Shown: positions 9,691-21,349 of the stretch, in pieces
How the letters are laid out: every line of letters starts with the position of its first letter
How positions within the stretch are numbered: position 1 is the first letter of the stretch
NCBI GenBank assembly: GCA_029204225.1
Contig: CM055103.1
Location: forward strand, 3,441,224 to 3,505,223
Length of the DNA stretch: 64,000 bases
Direction of reading: 5' to 3'
Origin: Diphasiastrum complanatum
Taxonomy: Eukaryota; Streptophyta; Lycopodiopsida; Lycopodiales; Lycopodiaceae
Notes under the pieces: model-generated
What the model saw: the letters and a program-made list of their open reading frames with translations, nothing else
What the model was told of the DNA's origin: nothing
The model's database searches: none
Translations under genes and position numbers: made by a program

Positions 9691-9888
9691 ATTCATATGC
9701 AGGTGATCTTCATCTAGGAGATAATCTAACAGGTAGATGATCACATCTCCCTTTTGTAATGATTAGCTGTAATTCGTGGATCATGTATGACAAATCTTAA
9801 TTGTGGTCTTGTCCGTGGGCTTGATTCAGGCTGTTCATTTGGAAGATTCGGTTCTGGAAGGTACCTCATCATAATTTTCAGTATCCAT
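9691..9888 (-). pseudogene. Gypsy gag N-terminus
   Basis: Reading the minus strand, an ATG at 9888 opens MDTENYDE; a shifted frame then gives PRTRPQLRFVIHDPRITANHYK and leads into the capsid. This is the most likely gag start because upstream sequence is AT-rich leader with no extended frame. The same start is seen in copy B near 32836. Confidence 0.5.
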
Positions 9889-10549
9889 GATCTCTACAAA
9901 GTAGTACTATAATACTACTTGTTTATTCTCCACCCACGGAGTGGTTGGGAATAGGAATGCAGTGGTATGGAAATGGTGCGGTAAATAAGGAAAATGAAAA
10001 ATTCGGATAATTGGAGCGCGAAAACAAGTGGATGAGAAAAACTAGTCAGCTAACTGAAAAAGTATTGCACAGGTAGAAACAATGTTATGGTATGTTTTAA
10101 TAGAAATTAATAAAACATGAAGTAATTTAGAACATGTATATTGAATCTTTTAAGCAATAAAATATTCAAAAAGAAATGAGAAAAAAGTGGATGCAACCGA
10201 AATTGCTATTGTAATCTGGTCGTATCATGCACTAATCTAAGTGAGTTGTCAATGTCACCAATGTTTGGTAAAACTCCTCGATTTATAACTCACTGCCAAT
10301 GCTGAATTCTTTTGATTTGCCCAAACACATGCTTAAACTTGAACCTGCCAATTAAGCATCCTATCACTTTTATCTAATCAACCGAAAAGACTACTACTCA
10401 TAACATATCTCTTTTCATACATGACAAGTAGAAGTCAACAATCTAATTCTAAGCATTCAACATCACAACTCTGACCTGTCATTTCTGTTAACTCAAATAA
10501 GATCTACTCAATTATCGTACTTCTTACGTGATCCCTATTCACGAACTAT
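9889..10549 (-). other. Gypsy 5' leader and possible inner LTR edge
   Basis: No coding frame. A possible LTR edge is TGTTTGG at 10262 (minus strand ...CCAAACA), followed one base on by TGGTGACATTGAC, placed where a primer-binding site should be; I cannot match that 13-mer to a tRNA with certainty. The copy B equivalent edge is at 33211. If real, sequence to the right, including segment X, would be LTR. Confidence 0.3.
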
Positions 10550-11124
10550 GGATCTATAATCTCTCATTCACTCGACAAATAGACGAGTCTTTCTCACATT
10601 CACAATTCACGTCAATTCATATCAGAATACTACATGTTTTCAACACACAATCATATACAACAAACTATACATGGAAATGGTAAGAAGTACGCCAAGGATT
10701 CTCATTCCAATGACAATAGCTTCTTACAAAACTTCATGCAACAGATGCAGCCCACTCATCAACTCTGCTAATCACTAGTCTGATCACCAACACATCGTAT
10801 TGACTATCCTTCTCTAGATTGCCCATCGGCTCTCCAATCTCTAAACTGTTCGATCTCTACACACTGACACTCTTCCCATCATCAACTCTAGTTGCATCCC
10901 CCTCTTTTCTCCACCTCTCTTCTTTTCTATTATTTTCTTATTCTTACTTGCCATCGAGTTTCTTGGCTGTGTCACTTTCTACAACCGAATATTGTTAAAC
11001 TTCCCACTAACAGGTCACATCCAAGTAACTCTTACGTAACTAACTATTCTTTCCTCACCACATGGTCTTACACAACAAGATGCTATGGTTGGGTTCACAA
11101 GTACAAGTCTAGCTACTGTAGTTC

Positions 11125-11523
11125 TTGGATCAACCGACATCAGAATTATTCCTTCGACTGATTGTGATATTGGTAGAGAATCTACCAACAATTGGCAAGA
11201 TGCTAGATGATGGTCTCCAAGTTGATTTTCAAAAAGATGCTTGCTTGGTTAAGAGGGATGGTGATGTCATGGTAGCAAGTGGGACTAGATGTGGTAATCT
11301 TTTCAAGATTGATGCTAATCCTTGTGGAAATGTGGCCAAGAGGAGCTTGGATCATCTCAAGGAGGATAAGGCAAGTGATGTACCTCAACCTCTGTTCCAA
11401 GATGGTTCTTTGGCAAAAGCACATGGAGATGGTTATTGCCAAGGAGGTCTACTCCTCATCAAATATCTTATCTTGTTCATTTGGATGATCTCATTTCATC
11501 ATGTAGAATGCCATTTCATGTGA
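11125..11523 (+). CDS. Segment X ORF 1, copy 2
   Basis: 132 residues, same frame as the ORF at 4496, with pre-integrase-like GKDACLVK replaced by QKDACLVK and CGNLFKI intact. It ends at FHHVECHFM because of the small deletion near 11507. Coding is doubtful, as in copy 1. Confidence 0.3.
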   Translation: MDQPTSELFLRLIVILVENLPTIGKMLDDGLQVDFQKDACLVKRDGDVMVASGTRCGNLFKIDANPCGNVAKRSLDHLKEDKASDVPQPLFQDGSLAKAHGDGYCQGGLLLIKYLILFIWMISFHHVECHFM

Positions 11524-11554
11524 TGTCATTTATCAATGGAAGTATCTTTTATCA

Positions 11555-12220
11555 ATGGTGCTTGATAAGAAGATTGCAATAGTTGATAATTTGGGGATCT
11601 TTAGAACGATATGCTTTGCCAAAATTCCTTGGCATATAAGGATTAAGGAGGATCTCATCTCAATCAAGAGGATGATGGTAGGATTTTCAAATCTACCAAA
11701 AATCCAAGTGCGTGATGCAGATTTGCCAAGGCTTGAGGAGGAGTCTTCTCAACACATGGTTTCATGGAGATCTTCAAGAGGCAAGGCCGAGTCTATGAGG
11801 CTCACAATACATGGCAAAGAGGGGCAATTTTCAGGTTGTATCTACTTCAACACATTCACATTTGCTTCTCTTCCATTATTTGATGTAACATCTTGCTTTA
11901 TTGAGATTTCTACATCTCAAAGTTCAAGTAAGGCAATACTAGTTTTGTATGATGCCTATTGTATGGACATTTTATTTCTTCTCATTGATGGCTTAGATAT
12001 GTTTCCAAATCATTTTGAAAGCAAGTGGTTGTGTCATCAAATGTATGCTCTTGGATCTAGAAAGAGCAAGAATGAGTTTGTTACTCATAGTGTGAAAAAC
12101 CATGTTTTTACATGTTGTGAGGCAATTTGTAAACTTCTCTTGAGATTAAGTGAATCATCCATGAAGGACACTACGTACATCCTTGAGCAAGATCAATATA
12201 CTGTTTGGTTTCAAGATTAG
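11555..12220 (+). CDS. Segment X ORF 2, copy 2
   Basis: 221 residues, the counterpart of 4807-5538, extended at the end (LSESSMKDTTYILEQDQYTVWFQD) because this copy was not cut at the A2 join. Most differences from copy 1 are single substitutions without stops. That could reflect recent duplication rather than selection. Function unknown. Confidence 0.3.
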   Translation: MVLDKKIAIVDNLGIFRTICFAKIPWHIRIKEDLISIKRMMVGFSNLPKIQVRDADLPRLEEESSQHMVSWRSSRGKAESMRLTIHGKEGQFSGCIYFNTFTFASLPLFDVTSCFIEISTSQSSSKAILVLYDAYCMDILFLLIDGLDMFPNHFESKWLCHQMYALGSRKSKNEFVTHSVKNHVFTCCEAICKLLLRLSESSMKDTTYILEQDQYTVWFQD

Positions 12221-12245
12221 ATTCATCATGGAAAAAGTTCATAGT

Positions 12246-12810
12246 ATGTGGATCTATGTTGGCTCTAAGTGCAGGCCCACAAACTCACAACCAGATCCTA
12301 ATTCATCTATTGGGAGCTAACCTTTGTGATAGGAACGTATGCCTTCCAAACTTGTAAAATTGATATATCAATCCCTCCAACTCCGCCATGCCTATTTTGC
12401 AAGGGTATTAAAAGTGGCGGTTTAAGAATGCTTCCTAGGGTGAGAACTCAACTAGGACGTGGTATCGATGCGTTAAACCACACTTTCCCATTGCCAGGCT
12501 GAGTGGGAGTAGGCTAGTGGCATTCCAAGAGGTCTAGATACTTATAATTACAGTTTTGAGGAGTTTCAACAAGAAGAAGGTGCATGAGAAGAGGAGATGC
12601 GCTAGTGGTGGGTTTGGAGGCGAATGATTCAATAGCTGGTCGGAGGAACTAATTAAAGTTGGAAGCTCAAATTTTGGCCTCCTCCATCAAAAGGTTGGAA
12701 GCACACAAAGCCTCATGCATGATTCAACTATTTACCGGGTCTAAATCTCTAGTTCACAATAAGAGAATTGTATTTGAATTGTATTTGTTCTCTAAACCCT
12801 AAACCCAAAA
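12246..12810. repeat. Conserved block S, copy 1
   Basis: Non-coding ~560 bp seen three times (here, 35841-36388 and, lacking its first ~70 bp, 45214-45704), always just left of the tRNA-like sequence. No ORF or terminal repeat was found. In this copy only, the right edge holds CTAAACCCTAAACCC (12792-12806), two units of the plant telomere motif (telo-box). Confidence 0.6.
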
Positions 12811-12908
12811 GGGGCCTTAGCACAATGGTAAAGCGTTGGGGTCTTGTTATGAGGTGCTCGCGTAGCCTTCCATCTCCCCAAGATGTGGGTTCGACTCCCC
12901 CAGGCTCC
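12811..12908 (+). tRNA. tRNA-like sequence 1 with an apparent intron (or SINE head)
   Basis: 98 nt. The ends GGGGCCT and AGGCTCC form a 7-bp acceptor stem; A-box-like TTAGCACAATGG and B-box GGTTCGACTCC (12888-12898) are in place. TTGGGG and CCCCAA form an anticodon-arm stem around a 32-34 nt loop, too long for a mature tRNA, so an intron or a degenerate SINE head is implied. T-runs follow within ~50 nt (TTTT, then TTTTTT), fitting Pol III termination. The amino acid cannot be assigned: the anticodon position is ambiguous. Copies are at 36389 and 45705. Confidence 0.5.
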
Positions 12909-13618
12909 AACAGCACTTTTAAATCCCTTCTTCTTTTTTATCGAATCCATGCATCCGACAAGGGAGCGAGGAGAGCGAGAACAACGATTACATACGCACA
13001 GATTACAAGGTAGCGTCAGCAGCAATAATCGCTATTAAATTCTTCCAATCATAATAGCATCCAACGATTCCTTCTTCTTCTTCTTCTTCTTCTACACTCA
13101 CAACAGTACTCAGGTTTGATAGCAAAACAGATCAATGCATGTACTAACTCAAAGATATTGTGCTGATCAGCTTTCTCACCATGTATAATCATTCATGAAT
13201 TGTTCATATGATTGTCAAGGAATTAATCATTTGAGCAGAAATTTGTATTGATCAGACAAACAAACCATATGCACGAATTTCAATTAATAAGCTTCGCATT
13301 ACGAAGTTCAGCCTTATGACCCAATGCATACATGCCTGCAGTCCGAGCCAGCCAAGCGCAAACAAACTCGCTTCAAACAAATCTAGCTAAAACTCATGTG
13401 CACCAAGTTGGGAATAAGAAGCGAGATATCTACAGCCACTGCATGCATGCCTGCAGTTGTTTCGCATCATGCATGCATCGTAACGAGAATGAAAATTAAT
13501 TGCCCCTTAATTATGATGGATGTGGCTTAATTCCTTATATTCTTCATGTCTTTCCAAGCTGGCTCGAAAGGATCAGAAACAAATCTGCCAGGAAACGCAG
13601 GAGAAGAGTTCGGGAGCC

Positions 13619-13680
<62 letters not shown>

Positions 13681-13984
13681 ATTTATTAAACAAGAAGCGA
13701 TCATAAAGACGATAAAGGCGTTTTGGAGGATGGGTACAAGTGGAGAAAGGATAGTCAGAAGGCTGTAAAGAACAGTCCTCACCCGAGGTGCCTATGCATA
13801 CCTTCTCGAGCAGCAATGTGGGCTACTGCTTAATCATTTATTCCTGGGGAATGTTTGCAATTTCCCACATATGTTTATTTGAATCTAGGAAATTGTATGG
13901 AATTTCCCTTTTTTTTCCTATATAGGAATTGAACAACAGCTTCTTGTGGTGAAACTATTCTGGAAGCTGATCATCATCATCAAT
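12909..13984. other. Conserved non-coding flank with simple repeats, copy 1
   Basis: Shared with 36487-37609. It contains a (TTC)n run at 13071-13093, several TGCATGCATGC strings, an AT microsatellite at 13622-13677 and CCTATATAGGAA near 13917. I see no gene; ORFs here come from the simple repeats. Confidence 0.6.
13622..13677. repeat. (AT)n microsatellite, ~28 units
   Basis: Uninterrupted AT dinucleotides. The paralogous site at 37252-37264 has only about 6 units, so the array changed length after the block was duplicated. Confidence 0.95.
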
Positions 13985-16556
13985 TGTGGCCTATAGGATG
14001 CTGCTCGATGATCTCACTAGCTTTAGTGACGCTTAATTTCATGCTCTCGTGCCTTTGATGACACTTCCGTACATTGTTTTGAGGGAGCTAGTAGTTGTGG
14101 AAGACTACTTTATATGCCACAAGTTAATCATGTCCTCGATGATCTCTCTAGCTTTAGTCATGCTTAATTTAATGCTCTCATGTCTTTGATGACCTTTTTG
14201 TACATCTTTTTGAGGTAGCCAGTAGTTGTGGAAGACTACTTTATATGCCGCAAGTTAATCATGTGCTCGATGATCTCTCTAGCCTTCGTGATGCTTAATT
14301 TAATGCTCTCGTGCCATTGATGACCTTTCCGTACGTTGTTTTTAGCACACAAGTTAATCATGTGCTCGATGATCTCTCTAGCTTTAGTGATCCTTAATTT
14401 AATGCTCTCGTGCCTTTGATGACCTTTCCGAACATTTTTTTGAGGTAGCTAGTAGTTGTGGAAGACTGCTTTATATGCCACAAGTTAATCAATCATGTGC
14501 TCAATGATCTCTCTAGCATTAGTGATGCTTGATTTCATGCTCTCGTGCCTTTGATGACCTTTCCGTACATTTTTTTGAGGTAGCTAGTAGTTGTGGAAGA
14601 CTGTTTTATATGCCACAAGTTAATCAATCATGTGCTCGATGATCTCTCTAGCTTTAGTGATGCTTAATTTAATGCTCTCGTGCCTTTGATGACCTTTCCG
14701 TACATTTTTTTGAGGTAGCTAGTAGTTGTGGAAGACTGTTTTATATGCCACAAGATAATCAATCATGTGCTCGATGATCTCTCTAGCTTTAGTGATGTTT
14801 AATTTAATTCTCTCGTGCCTTTGATGACCTTTCCATACATTTTTTTTAGGTAGCTAGTAGTTGTGGAAGACTGCCTTCTATGCCACAAGTTAATCAATCA
14901 TGTGCTCGATGATCTCTCTAGCTTTAGTAATGCTTAATTTCATCCTCTCGTGGGTTTGATAACCTTTCCGTACATTTTTTTGAGGTAGCTCGTAGTTGTG
15001 GAAGACTGCTTTATATGCCACAAGTTAATCAATCATGTGCTCGATGATCTCTCTAGCTTTAGTGATGCTTAATTTAATGCTCTCGTGCCTTTGATGACCT
15101 TTTCGTACATTTTTTTGAGGTAACTAGTAGTTGTGGAAGACTGCTTTATATGCCACAAGTTAATCAATCATGTGATCGATGATCTCTCTAGCTTTAGTGA
15201 TGCTTAATTTCATGCTCTTGTGCCTTTTATGACCTTTCCGTACATTTTTTTGAGGTAGCTAGTAGTCGTGGAAGACTATTTTATATGCCACAAGTTAATC
15301 ATGTGCTCGATGATCTCTCTAGCTTTAGTGATGTTTAATTTAATGCTCTTGTGCCTTTGATTACCTTTTCGAACATTTTTTTGGGGTAGCTAGTAGTTGT
15401 GGAAGACTACTTTATATGCCACAAGTTAATCATGTGTGCGATGTCGATCTCTCTAGCTTTAGTGGTGCTTAATTTAATGCTCTTGTGCCTTTGATGACCT
15501 TTCCATACATTTTTTTGAGGTAGCTAGTAGTTGTGGAAGACTACTTTATATGCCACAAGTTAATCATGTCCTCGATGATCTCTCTAGCTTTAGTCATGCT
15601 TAATTTAATGCTCTCGTGCCTTTGATGACCTTTCCGTAAGTTTTTTTGAGAACACAAGTTAATCATGTGCTCGATGATCTCTCTAGCTTTAGTGATGCTT
15701 AATTTCATGCTCTCATGCCTTTGATGACCTTTCCGTACATTTTTTAGAGGTAGCTAGTAGTTGTGGAAGACTGCTTTATATGCCACAAGTTAATCATTTA
15801 TGTGCTCGATGATCTCTCTAGCATTAGTGATGCTTAATTTAATGCTCTCGTGCTTTGATGACCTTTCCGTACATTTTTTGAGGTAGCTAGTAGTTGTGGA
15901 AGACTGCTTTATATGCCACAAGTTAATCAATCATGTGCTCGATGATCTCTCTAGCTTAAGTGATGCTTAATTTCATGCTCTCGTGGCTTTGATGACCTTT
16001 CCGTACATTTTTTTGAGGTAGCTAGCAGTTGTGGAAGACTATTTTATATACAAGTTAATCATGTCTCGATGATCTCTCTAGCTTTAGTGATGCTTAATCT
16101 AATGCTCTCGTGCCTTTGATGTCCTTTCCGTACATTTTTTTGAGGTAGCTAGTAGTTGTGGAAGACTACTTTATATGCCACAAGTTAATCATGTGCTCGA
16201 TGTCGATCTCTCTAGCTTTAGTGATGCTTAATTTAATGCTCTCATGCCTTTGATGACCTTTCGGTACATTGTTTTGAGGTAGCTAGTAGTTGTGGAAGAC
16301 TACTTTATGTCCCACAAGTTAATCATGTGCTCCATGATCTCTCTAGCTTTCGTGATGCTTAATTTAGTGTTGTTGTGCCTTTGATGACCTTTCCATATAT
16401 TTTTTTGAGCACACAAGTTAATCATGTGCTCGATGATCTCTCTAGCTTTAGTGATGCTTAATTTCATGCTCTCGTTCCTTTGATGACCTTTTTGTACTTT
16501 TTTTGAGGTAGCTAGTAGTTGTGGATGACTACTTTATATGCCACAAGTTAAAATCA
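13985..16556 (+). repeat. Minisatellite of ~131-bp units, about 20 units
   Basis: Units begin near GATGATCTCTCTAGCTTTAG and include GTGCCTTTGATGACC, CCGTACATTTTTTTGAGG and AGTTGTGGAAGACT. Length is ~128-136 bp. Units 3, 13 and 19 are short (~97-100 bp): they lack the GTAGCTAGTAGTTGTGG section and read TTTTGAGCACACAAG. There is no long ORF and no dyad symmetry that would suggest CRISPR. Copy B has only 6 units (37610-38366), also with unit 3 short. Confidence 0.9.
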
Positions 16557-17335
16557 TGTGAAGGACAAAAGGGACATCGGGCAACTAAAGTATGTCATGT
16601 GTCCCAAGGCTAGGATATAGTAGGGGAGGAGAGAGGTTGAGGTAATCTCATGCAGGCTGCACAATACACACCGACTAGTTGTATAGCCTACCTAGCTACT
16701 AATATCTAGAGTACTATGTTAGTACACCCGGTAGCCCATGGAGGTGAACAAGATGTAGGTTACCCATGGGTGCATGGCCCAACAACGAGCTACTAAATGG
16801 ACAAGCCTCAAAAGGCTGGAATTCATGGCCAAAATGTATGAGGACATTTTTTGCTCTAATCATGACACCCACCTAGGTTTTGAATTCTCAGTGTTTATGT
16901 CACGAAATTGAACCTAGTAGAAACTTGTAGTCGTAGTACATTTGACATGGCACATCCAATGATCTAAACTAAATTCACATAATCTAACTCACCCATTACT
17001 ATGGACAACTTCATCTACATTTTCTTTGTAGATAGCATAGGACAATGAGAGAAAGACGAACACCTGCAATGGATGATGATCACCCAAGCTAAATTGGAAA
17101 GGAATGAGCAGGATCATCATGCGATGATAGAGCTCTATGAGGTGAGCACGATGGTGGACAAGAGGCAGAGGAGGAGAATAGCATACAAAATGCTACCCAG
17201 GTGCGTTGAATCATTGGTGCATCTCGCTATGAAGGCCCCATGCCCCAAGGCCAGAATTCCTGGATTGCAAACTGCCCATCCACACATTCGGCTCCCCATA
17301 ATTTCAACACCCACTTAGCGTGCTACAATGTTGCA
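16557..17335. repeat. Conserved block T, copy 1
   Basis: Shared with 38367-39165 and partly with 45986-46430. It holds only short ORFs (the longest, 17073-17318 plus, 81 residues, is not open in the other copies in the same way). At its start CEGQKGHRATKVC can be read, faintly like a zinc knuckle, but copy B changes the His. No function is assigned. Confidence 0.5.
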
Positions 17336-17439
17336 GACACCTACTTGCCAACCAACTCTGTTTCCTAATCATTTCTGCTGGATTCACAAATGAATGAGAA
17401 TTGGGCAGATGATCTTGTTTGAAAATTCGGCTAACCCAT

Positions 17440-17727
17440 TTAGTATGGGTTACTTTTGCGATGCTTCACAAAGTAATGGGTTAGGAGTTTATGGACAACG
17501 TCATTGAGAAAGTGAGTGCCTCTATCACTTACTAACTCTATTGGACAACCAAATCGGATAATAATGTTTTCATACATAAATTTTGCTATAACTTTTATGG
17601 TAGCTTGTCTAGTTGGTCTAGCCTCTACCCAATTTGTAGCATAGTCAGTGGCCACTAAGATGTATCTTGATTGAGTACCACGAGCAGCTGGGCTGATTGT
17701 TCCTATAAAGTCAATTCCTATATTCAC
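17440..17727 (-). pseudogene. Gypsy integrase, N-terminal core
   Basis: 95 residues with GIDFIGTI, RYILVATDYATNWVEA and FGCPIELVSDRGTHF. These contain the first and second catalytic Asp of the DDE triad in their usual context. The catalytic Glu region is missing downstream. It is the best-preserved first half of an integrase in the window. Confidence 0.85.
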
Positions 17728-17789
17728 AAATCAAAACATGTGATGTATGTCAAAGAATCAAGACTCCTCAATGAGCTGATTTTATACCT

Positions 17790-18065
17790 TTAACTTTCAA
17801 TAATTGCAGGAGAATGAATATGGAATTCCAATTGGGAGTTCAGTGCTCGGAGAATGGGTGCAGTGACAAGTGCATGCTTTAAATCCTCGACTGCTTGTAT
17901 TCTTTCTTTGGTCCATTTTGGATCTATAACATTTTCATAAATTAATATGGCTTCTCCTACAAAATCAAGAATAAATATGTTGTAATAATTACAATGACCT
18001 ACAAAGATATAGATTAAATTTTCTTTTACCATGGCCAGTAGTGGCATTTCTTGAATAACTTTCAC
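17790..18065 (-). pseudogene. Gypsy RT connection domain to RNase H start
   Basis: 91 residues: KVIQEMPLLAM, FVGHCNYYNIFILDF, DPKWTKERIQAVEDLKHALV and ILRALNSQLEFHIH. This is the RT thumb/connection typical of plant gypsy elements. The first catalytic Asp of RNase H is lost at the join after FHIH. Confidence 0.8.
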
Positions 18066-18264
18066 CTTAGCCGGATCCGCCGAGATACCATCTTTGGATA
18101 TGATATGTCCTAAGACATCACTATGTGTTATCCAAATCTGATATTTCTCTGGATTCAGCGAAATTCCATACTTCTAACATTGGATAAATTTTTTTCCAAG
18201 AGCATCAAGATGTTCACAATTTTTAGATTTGACACCAACGTCATTTAGATATTGTTGGATTATT

Positions 18265-18579
18265 CTCCTTCTTACTATTTGACTAATCGATTTAAATCTT
18301 CATCCATTGTTTATCCAGTTCTGTGGATTTTTCCGTGTTCTTACACAGTCTGTAGATTTACAAGTGTTATTACACAGTCTACAAAAATACTCGGAAATTG
18401 ACAACAATGTCACATTTTTAGCCTGTCAAGATTTACGAGTAAATATGCAGTGTCGCCATTTTCGCATTTTAGCGACATTGTCGCCTGTCAGGAATTACAA
18501 GTAAATATGCAGAGTCACATTTTTTGCTTTTTCCAAAGTGCCTCAAATGTTATGGAAATGACACTGGCAAAGTGTAGGG
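18265..18579 (+). mobile_element. Copia LTR, left part (interrupted)
   Basis: It begins TGTTGGATTATTCTCC, and the matching right end at 25907 is ...CTTTCCGACA, so the termini TGTTGGA/TCCGACA are near inverted repeats. Two internal strings ending AGTAAATATGCAG lie ~65 bp apart. It is cut by the solo LTR at 18580 and by the gag+ORF element at 20556. The paralogous, uninterrupted stretch is 47037-47303. Confidence 0.65.
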
Positions 18580-20451
<1,872 letters not shown>

Positions 20452-20555
20452 TAGGGCTACCCTAAATAGGATTTAAGGACATTGTCGTCTTTTTTGCAAA
20501 ATCCCGACATTGTCGTCTTTTTTGCCTGTGGCATAGTTCATTTCTGCAGAGTGAC
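20452..20555 (+). mobile_element. Copia LTR, middle part
   Basis: Continues the LTR of 18265-18579 after the solo LTR; matches 47196-47303 including CTACCCTAAAT and TTTGCAAAATCC. It ends with GTGAC (20551-20555), the left target duplication of the gag+ORF element. Confidence 0.6.
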
Positions 20556-21299
20556 TGTAGTCGAATTCTTTCCTTGCCTAATCTCAAATCAAGATCTAGT
20601 CAATCTAGCATCAAAGAGACAAAGTTAGTTGTCACGCGTAGATTTGTTTCCATGAGAGCGATAGTATAGTTCAGATTTCAACATGAATGAAGATCCACAT
20701 CTAACTCTAACATCCATTAACCCTAAACATTAACACTACATCCATTAACACTAGATACACAACAAAGATAGCTTACTCTTTCTCTCTCTCCCTGTCTCCC
20801 TGATAAAAAGTATAATAACATGCAATCCCAATAACGATCAGATCCAACAATTAGCAAAATCCAAAAACCGCATGAGAGATGGAGGAAAAGTGATAGAGAG
20901 CAAGGACATTCATCAATCCATTTCACAAGAGAACCAATATGCTTTATTGAAATGAGGAAATGAACATGTGTAGGAACTCGAGTTGGTCCCTTTTTATAGT
21001 AGAGAGGAGAACCCAAGCCTCTGAATCCTATTTGTCCATTTCTGCCTCCCTAATTACTCAAATTTTAAAAAGAGCAAGAACCATCCAAAATTGGAGGGAA
21101 ACCCAACTTTATTCACTAACTCGACATTAGGCCCTACGACATTAAAAGTCCCGCAAAAAGGCCTAAATTCCTTTTATTGACTTGTAATTAATCAAATCTC
21201 TATGTGATCATTGGGTTGGACTTACACATGCAGGGCCCTTAACCGCCTCACTTATTAACTAGAGTTAGGGTTGCCTTGGGATCCACAAACCCTCCAACA
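20556..21299 (-). mobile_element. 3' LTR of the gag+ORF element
   Basis: 744 bp, plus-strand ends TGTAGTCG...CCTCCAACA. Three other LTRs of the same family lie at 24840, 47304-48035 and 60940-61670. A CTCTCTCTCCCTGTCTCCC stretch and TTTTTATAGTAGAGAGGAG (20991) are conserved; on the minus strand the T-rich side gives CTATAAAAAG, a good TATA box. Confidence 0.85.
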
Positions 21300-21318
21300 G
21301 TATCCCCCACCAAAACTG
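21300..21318 (-). promoter_or_regulatory. Polypurine tract of the gag+ORF element
   Basis: On the minus strand the sequence just before the 3' LTR is TTTTGGTGGGGGATAC, purine rich; the E copy reads TTTTGGTGGGGGA directly against TGTTGG (48036-48048). Such tracts prime plus-strand DNA synthesis. Confidence 0.7.
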
Positions 21319-21349
21319 GTAGTGGTCCCACGACACCTGCAAGATGCAG

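Larger units (their letters stand above)
5576..9888 (-). mobile_element. Ty3/gypsy element A2, gag-protease half with RT remnant
   Basis: On the minus strand from 9888: gag (with an internal ~600-bp duplication), zinc knuckles, protease, pol linker and the first part of RT, cut at 5576 by the join to segment X. It lacks the rest of RT, RNase H and integrase, so it complements A1. Together A1 and A2 look like two damaged copies left head to tail after recombination. 5576-7142 is very close to 2195-3790. Confidence 0.8.
10550..12245 (+). mobile_element. Segment X, copy 2
   Basis: A full-length copy of segment X, about 96 percent like 3948-5575 by eye. It differs by a ~36-bp loss near 11507 that removes the end of ORF 1, and it continues further right (CTTGAGCAAGATCAATATAC) to 12245. 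At 12246-12252 the string ATGTGGA marks where copy B carries a further 662 bp. Confidence 0.5.
17336..18264 (-). mobile_element. Ty3/gypsy fragment D (integrase to RT)
   Basis: Minus strand: RT end, then RNase H start joined directly to integrase, with the zinc finger lost. It stops inside the RT catalytic motif region at 18264 (TAGATAT), where a copia LTR begins with TGTTGGATT. Gypsy C has the same break at 43530, so both derive from one event. Confidence 0.8.

Noticed and set aside
12792-13025. Minus ORF containing GSRTHILGRWKATRAPHNK
   Set aside because: Antisense of the tRNA-like sequence; such peptides arise whenever this sequence is translated.
13520-13816. ORFs rich in YIYIYI
   Set aside because: Translations of the AT microsatellite, which is much shorter in the sister copy.
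13985-16556. Possible CRISPR array
   Set aside because: Units are contiguous ~131-bp repeats without spacers, in plant DNA.
16557-16620. Zinc knuckle CEGQKGHRATKVC at the start of block T
   Set aside because: Only one Cys before GHR, wrong spacing after His, and copy 2 replaces the His.
17440-18065. Functional gypsy integrase-RT gene
   Set aside because: The catalytic Glu region, zinc finger and RT palm are missing and RNase H is cut.
20723-21016. 97-residue minus ORF in the LTR
   Set aside because: Not kept open in the other three LTR copies.
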